A stretch of DNA of 64,000 nucleotides from Zingiber officinale (Eukaryota; Streptophyta; Magnoliopsida; Zingiberales; Zingiberaceae). Below, piece by piece: positions 56,628 to 64,000 of this stretch (position 1 is its first letter; the number at the start of each line of letters is the position of its first letter). The translations under genes were made by a program, and so were the position numbers. The notes below the pieces were generated by a model. It did no database searches, was not told the origin of the DNA, and saw nothing but the letters and a program-made list of their open reading frames with translations. The stretch spans positions 27,390,302 through 27,454,301 of the forward strand of contig NC_055986.1 in assembly GCF_018446385.1 (NCBI RefSeq). The letters are read 5' to 3'.

Positions 56628-56817
56628 GGGTGTAGTTCAGTGGCATAGCATTTAGAGAAATAATAAGAGGATAATGTTCAAATCTCAAATGGAATTAATA
56701 TAAAGTCGTTCCATGAGTGTTAATAAATTATCCTCTGGATTTATCCCCTAGGTAAATGAGGGTAAGGCTGTATATTTTCAAATTAGTTGGGCATCTCAAC
56801 TATCAAAGAAAAAAAAA
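56628..56817 (+). mobile_element. tRNA-derived SINE candidate
   Basis: GGGTGTAGTTCAGTGGCATA looks like a tRNA 5' half. Box A is TAGTTCAGTGG (56633-56643). Box B is GTTCAAATC (56676-56684), at the right spacing. A tRNA-unrelated body and an A-rich tail (CAAAGAAAAAAAAA) follow. Total about 190 bp. No clear target duplication was found, and the tRNA of origin is not identified. Confidence 0.6.
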
Positions 56818-57099
56818 TTTATATGACTGAGGTGAGAGTGTTGATAAGTTAGTATGATAAACACATTGATGATGGTACCTTCCAATGGATGGTCTATGCA
56901 TATGGTTTTATTCGCCCTATGGATTGCTGTAGTTGATACATGTATGAGTGGATGTTTTAATAAGTCTTGGGGTTACTTTTTGATAGATAAAATGTCTTAT
57001 TAGGTGTCTGAGTTCTCCCATCCAAAAAGTTGTTGTGCTAAGGTAAATACCTCCTATGATTACTCCCTTTCAGAGAGTCTGAGCCTCCCTTGAGGTGAC
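56818..57099. other. Unassigned spacer
   Basis: Unique-looking, T-rich DNA without gene features. ATGACTGAGGTGAGA at 56824 recurs at about 57204. Confidence 0.4.
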
Positions 57100-57173
57100 G
57101 GCTTCAATTTTCTTTTTCATTTGCTCCAATGTTGGCGGCTTCAATTTTCTTTTTCATTTGCTCCAATGTTGGT
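57100..57173 (+). repeat. 37-bp perfect or near-perfect tandem duplication
   Basis: Two adjacent copies of a 37-bp unit beginning GGCTTCAATTTTCTTTTTCA and ending CCAATGTTGGC, with one difference in the last base. Confidence 0.85.
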
Positions 57174-58487
57174 GGCTTTATTCATACATAGATTCACCTT
57201 GTATGACTGAGGTGAGAATATAAACGGGTTTCCGTTATTAACCTTTGTGGTCGACAATAACTTGTTTAACTTAAAATATAAGATAAATTTGATCAGTTCA
57301 ATGATACTTTTATTTATTTAAAATGATAAAATTTTATTTTAAAGAAAAAATAGAAGGAAAAAAAAAAAGTGGATAGACAAGTTTATTAAAAAAAAAAGTA
57401 TCATTTGCATGAGGCTTAAACGTATCATTGATAGCCTCGTGTATTTGAAATCTTGATAGACTTGTAGCTAAAATACATGAGGCTTAATAAATTTAGAGAA
57501 AAGTCAAATGTTGATAGGTAGTAGTAGCACTATTCAACGCAATCATTCTTCATTACCAAGAATGCTTGGTCTAGTAGTTAAAGGTTTCTTTGAGAAAAAG
57601 AATATTGTATATAATTCACTTTAAAACGTAATTGAATGATCATCATTTTAAAGATTTTTAAGCCCATAGAAAAACATCATACTCTTTATTTCAATATCTT
57701 CAGTTAGTCTAGAAACACGGAATGAAATGAAATAGCAAATCAAATATATAGTCACTAAAAAGGAACAATTATTGATGTTCTCTTGCATCTAAGGATTTTC
57801 AAAATTGATCTTAAATATGTATATAATTGCCGCTAGATATGAATAACAATTAGTGTTAAAAAAAATAGTCCAATAAAAAAGATCACAGGCTTAAAGTGTT
57901 TCCCTATTACTCATTGCTATCTGCCCAGCTGTTTACTTATAAAGAGATGCATGCATGAGGCAGCTATACCATTTAAAACCAAGACCTAAACAGCTCATGT
58001 TGTCACGGATTGGATCGACCACCAGAATGATGCCATCAGTTTCTAGAAATTGATTGAAAAATCCAGTCCAATATATGTAAAAACAAATGATAGGAATGGA
58101 GCATAAGATCTAGAGTTCTATCACAAAATTGAACAGATGGTAGTAAATTCAAGTTTGAAGCATAGAGGAAGAGAGAATACTGTCAATTCATTTATTCTAC
58201 AGAGGAGAAGTCACATGTAAGCTTCCACCTGCAACAGTGGCAGCAACAAAATTGAACATTGATTGTAATGTGAAACAATGAATTGATATACCAATCTCAA
58301 CCCAACCTCCAGACCGATTTAGATGCTCTCTATATAATGTATATACACTAAAAGAATATGCATAGCTTAATCATAGGAAGGAAAGCAGAACTCAGTCTTG
58401 TCTCCAGTCAATGAATGAATACATAGCTGGCCTGGTGGGATCTGAAAATTTATATGAATTCATGGAACTAGTGCTTCAAACTTATCC
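57174..58487. other. Intergenic region and probable 3' UTR of the TTL gene
   Basis: A/T-rich spacer with no ORF or repeat that I can name. The last 200-300 bp before 58488 are probably the 3' UTR of the minus-strand TTL gene. Confidence 0.5.
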
Positions 58488-61400
58488 CTAGCTATAGTGC
58501 CCCACAGAATGCTCCAACACTTGTTGGCTGGGGCAGATCATCTCCTTTACCCTTATCCCATTTTTGTAGATCTTGAATGTAGGCACGACCCTCACGCTCT
58601 CAGACTTGGCGACAGCAGGACTCTTGTTGATGTCGACCTTCAGTTCATGTAGGGAAAACATCAGGTGAAGATGAGCACGAGCATTTGGATGTGCCCAATC
58701 TATGATAATAATGATGGTGACGATACCTTGAAAAAATTTGCAGATGGATAGTGGGTGCACAATGAATTAACGGATGGTGAAATCTGGGAACATTGCAGAT
58801 TGGATGTTGCCATAAAGTAAATGATAGAAGTTCCTGCAGTGTCAAAAACTTGAGGTACATTGTATAACAGTAATCTATTGAAAGACCACTTAATATATTC
58901 CGATTTAAAGTTATGTACGCAAGTGCAAATGGAAGTTAAGCTAGCACAAAGACATGAGAAAGATGAGGGAAAATATCTCACCAGGTAAGCTGATCGCAGC
59001 TTGGAACTGCTTCAAACTAGTAACCTCCTCGGCGTAGCCTCCAAACTTCAAATTAGAGACTCCACCCCGTGAACTTTTCAGTGCAACTTGTGCATGAGAC
59101 AATGCTTCAGCCACCTCAGTGTCTGCTGGAATTTTCTCGCTGAGAAGTTCATAATCTCTTACAGATTCAGACCATCGCTCAAGCTGATTACCAAGCATGG
59201 AAACGATGAAAAGCCAATTCTTTGTATCAATTTTTATTGGATGATTCATATCTTGAAGTATCCAGATGATAAAAGATTTCACCTTGGCATTGGAATCAGC
59301 TCGGCGCAGAAGAGCCTTGATGTAATGGGGTTGGATTTTGAGGGCTTGGTTGCAATCTTCGATAGACTTCTCCCACTGTCCAAGCTTTGACCGGCATGCG
59401 GCTCTATTGCAAAGGAGGACTGGGTTTGATGGATCAAGCCTGAGCCCTTCACCATAAGCTTCGCTGGCCTCTGCAAAATTTCCAGACTTGAAGAGCTCAT
59501 TCCCCTGAGTCCGAGCTCTTGCAACTGACTTGACATTATTAAAAATCAATGTCAGTTCCATATTTCTGGGATCCATCCTCCTAGCCTTTTCAGCTAATTC
59601 AACTGCATTTTCAAACCTGCAAAACTCCCACTTTTTGCTCAAACGTTTTAAGAATCTTTTTTATAAAAAAATACAAAAAACTCAAGCTCACCTTCCTAAG
59701 AACATATCAACTTGTGCACGGATCATGTAGATGTAAGAACCTGGATGCATGCCAAAGACTTTGGCATCCGAGTAAAATGGAGGTTTTTCAAGTCTAAGCG
59801 AGTTCGAAGAGACTGAATCAGCTTCATCGATCTGAAGAATCCGGAGATGGGCTTCTGCTTTTGCTGCCATTATCTGAAAATTTTCAATTACATATGACTT
59901 CTTTGCTCAATTGTTTCTTGAGAGAATAAAAATAAAATAAAAATTAATGTACCGTTGGAGAAGAATCTGCTCCTGCTGCAATTGCTGCGTCAGCTTCCCT
60001 TAATGCACTTTTCCAATCAGCAACCTTTCTCGCTTCATCACATATGCCTAAATGCCTCTCCAGTGTTTGCAGCTTTTGCAATTCTCTAGTGTCTAGCTGA
60101 CCCCCTGTTGAAAATAGGTGCTGTTTTGCATCCTCTATCTGCCCTAACCTGCAACGAGTAATAAGCAAGTGTAATTGCAGAAAAGAGACTACTGAACAAC
60201 ACCGTGTATTCAGTGAAGAATCATGAAAGAATAAACTAGGTGGCAATATCTAGCACATCTTGGGCGTTTCACAGTATTGTGGGAAAGAAACAAAATACAA
60301 TCCATACTGTGGTCTGTCACTGAAAATGACAGTGTTTGGGGGCCATGAAACATGGACGACGTTTACAGAATCATCAACTATAGCAGACAAAGGTCAAGGC
60401 CCGAGAGGCTAGTAAGATCAAAGAAACGCAAATGATTGACAGCACCAAACAGCAAGGCATGAGTATGACAGCCTCACTTTTTTTACCTTGTTCAATCTAC
60501 ACAACCAACTGGTGTATAGATTTTCATCGAATGAGCACACACCAAGAACACAAAATCATTGCAAATTGTTGGTTAATTTTTTTTAAAAAAAAAGGGGTAA
60601 ATTTCGCACAAAGATCAAAACTCATCGATCGTAGGATGAACTTTTTTTTTTTTTTAAAAAAAAGATGTTCGAATGCATTTTAGGAGAGACGATTCTCACC
60701 GCAGGTATAGACTTGCGAGGCGATGGTGCGCACGGCAGCTCGATGGATCCAGCCGGACTGCCTCCTCGCACTCCCTCACCGCCTCCCCCAACCTCCCCAG
60801 CCCCGCCAGCGCCGCCGCTCGGTTGCTCCGGCAGGCAGCATTTTCCGGGCACATCGTCACCGCCTTGTCATATAACAGCAACGCCTCGCCATAGTTCCCC
60901 CTCTTGTACTGCTCATTCCCCGCCCTCGTCACCTCTTGCGGATCCACCTTCGCCGCGGCTCTCTTCGCACTCGGATCCCCCCGGCTCGCCGTCGCTGGAT
61001 CGCCGCCCGGTCGCCCCCCGCGCATTATGCTTCCGTGGCCATAGTTCCCGGTGCCGGAGCCAAGCACGTCGCTCCTTGCCGCCGTGGTCCTCGGCACCAT
61101 GCCCGTGATCTTCCCCGAGGGGCAGATGTTGCCTGCGGGAAGCACATTCGTCAGCGGCGAGGTCGCCGAGCTACACCCGCCGCCGAAGGCAGCCCGAGAG
61201 GAGAAAATCAATTGGCCGGATCCGGAGCGGCGGTGGGAGTTCTTGGAGACCCTGCCGCCGTCCGCGGCGGCAGTGGGGCTAGTCTCCTCGGACCTGGCGA
61301 TCGGCAGTGGTCGTCCGGGGGCGGATCCGGAGGAGCTAGAGCTGCTGCTGGTGTTAGCCCGCGGACGAAGTGGGGAGACGGGGGAGTCGAGGATGCCGCC

Positions 61401-61517
61401 ACCACCGTCGTCGGGCTTGTCCTTCTCCATGACCTTGTCCGTCTCCGTCCCTTCGCGGAGAACCAGAGCGGAGCCGAACCGGTTGGCGACCGGGTCGACC
61501 GCGCCGGGGCAGAGCAT
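58488..61517 (-). CDS. TTL1-like: TPR repeat-containing thioredoxin-like protein (TTL family), 7 exons
   Basis: Exons on the minus strand: 61517-60700, 60148-59953, 59873-59692, 59616-59283, 59183-58982, 58833-58727 and 58637-58488. All have GT-AG borders and the phases agree, giving about 662 aa. Residues 1-190 are a disordered Ser/Gly/Arg-rich part with the family motif [14 protein letters not shown] helices start at ~194 ([20 protein letters not shown]) and run through exons 2-5, including [20 protein letters not shown] and [19 protein letters not shown]. The C-terminal ~80 residues have a thioredoxin fold ([20 protein letters not shown], then [17 protein letters not shown]) without a CxxC redox pair, as usual for plant TTLs. 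Arabidopsis TTLs act in osmotic-stress/ABA responses and as scaffolds in brassinosteroid signalling and cellulose synthesis. An in-frame stop lies just upstream of the ATG. Which TTL paralogue this is cannot be decided. Confidence 0.93.
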
Positions 61518-61740
61518 TAGGCCGGTTCGTTAGAAGGGCTACTGGCTACTGAGATGCCGTCACCGCCTCCGCTCGCCCAGCCACGAATATAACTTCGCCA
61601 GACGCCTCTGCTTCGTATCAGAGCAGCAGACGAAGGTAAACAAAAGCACCCAAACTTTTAACACCCACTTACTTCTCCTCTGATCCCCTCTCTCTATCTC
61701 TCCACTTCGTTTCTCCTCGTCGGTGCGTAAGGTGAGTGAA
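61518..61740 (-). promoter_or_regulatory. Probable 5' UTR / proximal promoter of the TTL gene
   Basis: GC-rich at the gene, with a (CT)n-type tract (CCCTCTCTCTATCTCTCC) near 61685 on the plus strand (GA-rich on the gene strand). Such tracts are frequent in plant 5' UTRs and core promoters. No TATA box can be assigned with confidence. Confidence 0.45.
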
Positions 61741-62640
61741 TATATACTGAAACAAAATTTTGAAAATATTTAATTGTATAAAATGAGAAAATAATAAAAA
61801 AACGTAAATAATATTCGTGAGTGGGCAGGCAAGTAATTAATAATTTCCCAGCCTTCCATACGACGATCTAGGCGAGAATATTCCATACGTTGGCTATTTC
61901 TGGCCACGTCAGCCGGACCCAGACGAGAGGAAATTACTCGAGTACCCCTGGGATGGATGCGAGGAGAAAGAAGCGGGTGAAGGAGTAAAAGCGGAGGCAT
62001 TTCGGTAAAGTAGAGCAGCTGGCCACGTGCGATGTGCCGTGCCAACTGGGTAAGGGGCAAGCGTGGCCGCCAGCTAGCCCTACTCTACTCTCGGTGTCGG
62101 ATGACGTCGACGCAGATGAGATTCCACGGAATATTCCTTCTCGGCCAGGCGAGTATCCATTTTATTTCCGGATATTAGTTATAAATTTATTACATAAATC
62201 TATCGTTTCATCGAGCGTATATATTATTTATAAATACAAATAAAAAACAATTATTTTTAGTGATTCAATTTGTATTATTTATAATATTAAAGACATTTGA
62301 TGAGGTACGCCAGGAGTAATTGGACGGCTTATAAAGAGAATAGGTATTCGGCAACTGCTAGACAAATTTAATTAGATGGATAGAGCCATATGACTTTCTA
62401 AGGGATGAGTTAAACTTCAACCTCAATTTTTAGCACCAACACAGCCACTAAACTTCAAGATGCCTAAAAGGAATATTTGTTTAGGAGGTAGGAACGAAAC
62501 TCAAGGTCGAATCATAAAAAAAATATTTTACGTATAATAGATAGATTCAACGTCGCATTGATATTGTTGAAAATGTCACCGGAGATATAAGAATTGGTTG
62601 AATTAATATTACATAATAACTCAGACTTGAGTAGATAATT
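61741..62640. other. Intergenic spacer
   Basis: A moderately GC-rich stretch (61830-62150) includes CCACGTCAGC and CCACGTGCGATG, which contain ACGT-core sites of the bZIP/G-box type that could serve the TTL promoter. The rest is A/T-rich with no gene. The short ORFs are not supported. Confidence 0.4.
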
Positions 62641-64000
62641 TTAAATTATTAGTTAGAAAGGTTAGATCGACCTGAGCACGAGTGGGACTAGATTAAGCCA
62701 AGTACTCTTGAGCAATGTTATCAAACTCGTGAGTTGACTTATAAACTCATACAAAATTATAAATTTATTCATGAAAATTGAATGAAATCATGTTGATTCT
62801 ATTCAGAATCTGAGTCAGACGGAGGTCGACGGAGATAACATTGGTGTTAACGGAGAGACGACTTAGATGCACCCTGTGTATGCACGTCCGAAAGACTAAC
62901 CCCCATGTGGCACTCCAAGATCTGTAGTATGAGAACTGATGGCACTCAAACTCTGCACACACTCAGACAAGTATCAAAACGTTAGAGACTAAAAATCAGG
63001 AAAAAAGTTCCCGGCGCAGGTCCTAGCTCCGACGCTCAAGTCAGGTCATTTTTCCCAGAAGAACAGTGTACGAAAGAAAAAGAACTATTGAAGACGAGTA
63101 CGTATGTACACATACCTAGCCAAGGAAGAGGACTTCCCTTTTTATATGACGCTGCATACATTCAGAGTCTGCCTATTGTCAGAGAATGTCGAGTGGTAGG
63201 GTCTGTCGTGTGAGAGAGAATGTATGGTGACCTCCTATTATTGAAAGGAAGGTTCTATTTACAAGTGATAGCAATCCACTGGAATATTCCCTAGTGTATA
63301 TCAGTTATTCTCTGACAGAATGTTATGATTCCCTGACATTGTTGTCGCTTAGCGCTTTCTGTCCCACCCGGATTCAACTATAGACTGCTCAGGATGACTG
63401 CTCAGATGTACCACTAGGCTTGAGCCTTGATGAGGAGGATGAGCTGTGGCGAACAGACCAGGTTTTATTTGAGACCGTGGTGAGGGACTCACTTTCACGC
63501 CTTGATCGCTGAAGAGTCGACCGGGAGTTGTCTTAGTAAAAGTACCAGGCTCATCTATACAGCTCGAGCTGGGGAAGTCTGATCAGTCGGGGGAAGGTCA
63601 GGAACTAGTCCAAGCTCCATCTTATGCCTTAGATCTGGGAACCTGCCCTAACTATGACCGACCAGAAATTATGCGGCTAATGATGTGAGGTGGTCTAACT
63701 CCCTCCTTCTCTTAACTATTGGTTGTCACGTCCCCTTGACTTTTGACTGTCACGCCCCCTTGACTATTGACTTCATGGCCTTATCGGGCCCCTCCTTTAT
63801 GCACAGTATCATGTGTATTAAAGTAAAATCAGATCAAAATCATAAAGTAGCATTTAAACTCGTAAAAACTTGATTTTTGAGATAATTTTATTGATTTTGT
63901 GTCGTTAATAAAAGGGGACCATTTTGGACAAAACGATATCATTTTGGGATGATTTTATATTTGCACATGTCTATGAATGATTTATATTAATTTGTTATCT
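62641..64000. repeat. Degenerate repetitive DNA, possibly LTR-derived
   Basis: The style (many short GC-rich words, GTCAGAGAATGTC-type repeats, CCGGCGCAGGTCCTAGCTCC near 63012) resembles eroded gypsy LTR sequence. A small tandem motif TGTCACGTCCCCTTGACTTT / TGTCACGCCCCCTTGACTAT lies at about 63723-63770. No coding domain or clear end was found before the window stops. Confidence 0.35.

Noticed and set aside
60936-61533. Plus-strand long open frames opposite TTL exon 1
   Set aside because: Antisense shadows of the GC-rich, low-complexity N-terminal coding region on the minus strand.

Overview
This window is nuclear DNA from a flowering plant. It has spliced genes with GT-AG introns, dense nested retrotransposons, non-autonomous DNA transposons and endogenous pararetrovirus fossils. 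GC-rich 5' exons next to AT-rich intergenic DNA suggest a monocot. Zingiberales is only a guess from the look of the LTR families.

Three host genes look intact. (1) An SDP1-type triacylglycerol lipase, plus strand, 18311-22348, 4 coding exons, about 860 aa. (2) An INO80-subunit-D/KANSL2-like zinc-finger protein, minus strand, 39053-41328, 2 exons, about 292 aa. (3) A TPR-plus-thioredoxin-fold TTL protein, minus strand, 58488-61517, 7 exons, about 662 aa. For all three, the joined exons keep frame across consensus splice sites. They are unrelated in function and do not form a cluster.

Two host-gene fossils stand out. A decayed flap endonuclease 1 (FEN1) copy is spread over about 24.9-37.6 kb. 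A hAT element has split one of its exons, its N-terminal and catalytic-core exons are missing, and a 9-kb intron is full of nested retrotransposons. Two copies of an NF-YB histone-fold pseudogene (44.2 and 50.7 kb) sit in a 6.4-6.5 kb direct tandem duplication (about 41.47-47.82 and 47.82-54.34 kb). They share the same inactivating lesions, so the gene died before it was duplicated.

Layout: 1-3.69 kb Ty1/copia fossil; 3.69-6.38 kb Sirevirus-like copia fossil with 3' LTR; 6.4-16.7 kb Caulimoviridae fossil (polyprotein pieces on minus, promoter-like repeat on plus), carrying a solo LTR and a 2.2-kb insert; 16.7-18.2 kb AT-rich spacer; 18.3-22.6 kb SDP1; 22.7-24.8 kb Ty3/gypsy LTR remnants; 24.9-37.6 kb FEN1 fossil with hAT, copia, solo LTRs and a TIR element; 37.6-41.3 kb INO80D-like gene; 41.4-54.3 kb tandem duplication; 54.3-58.4 kb repeats including a tRNA-derived SINE candidate; 58.5-61.5 kb TTL gene; 61.7-64 kb spacer and degenerate repeats. 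No rRNA gene, intact tRNA gene or CRISPR array was seen.
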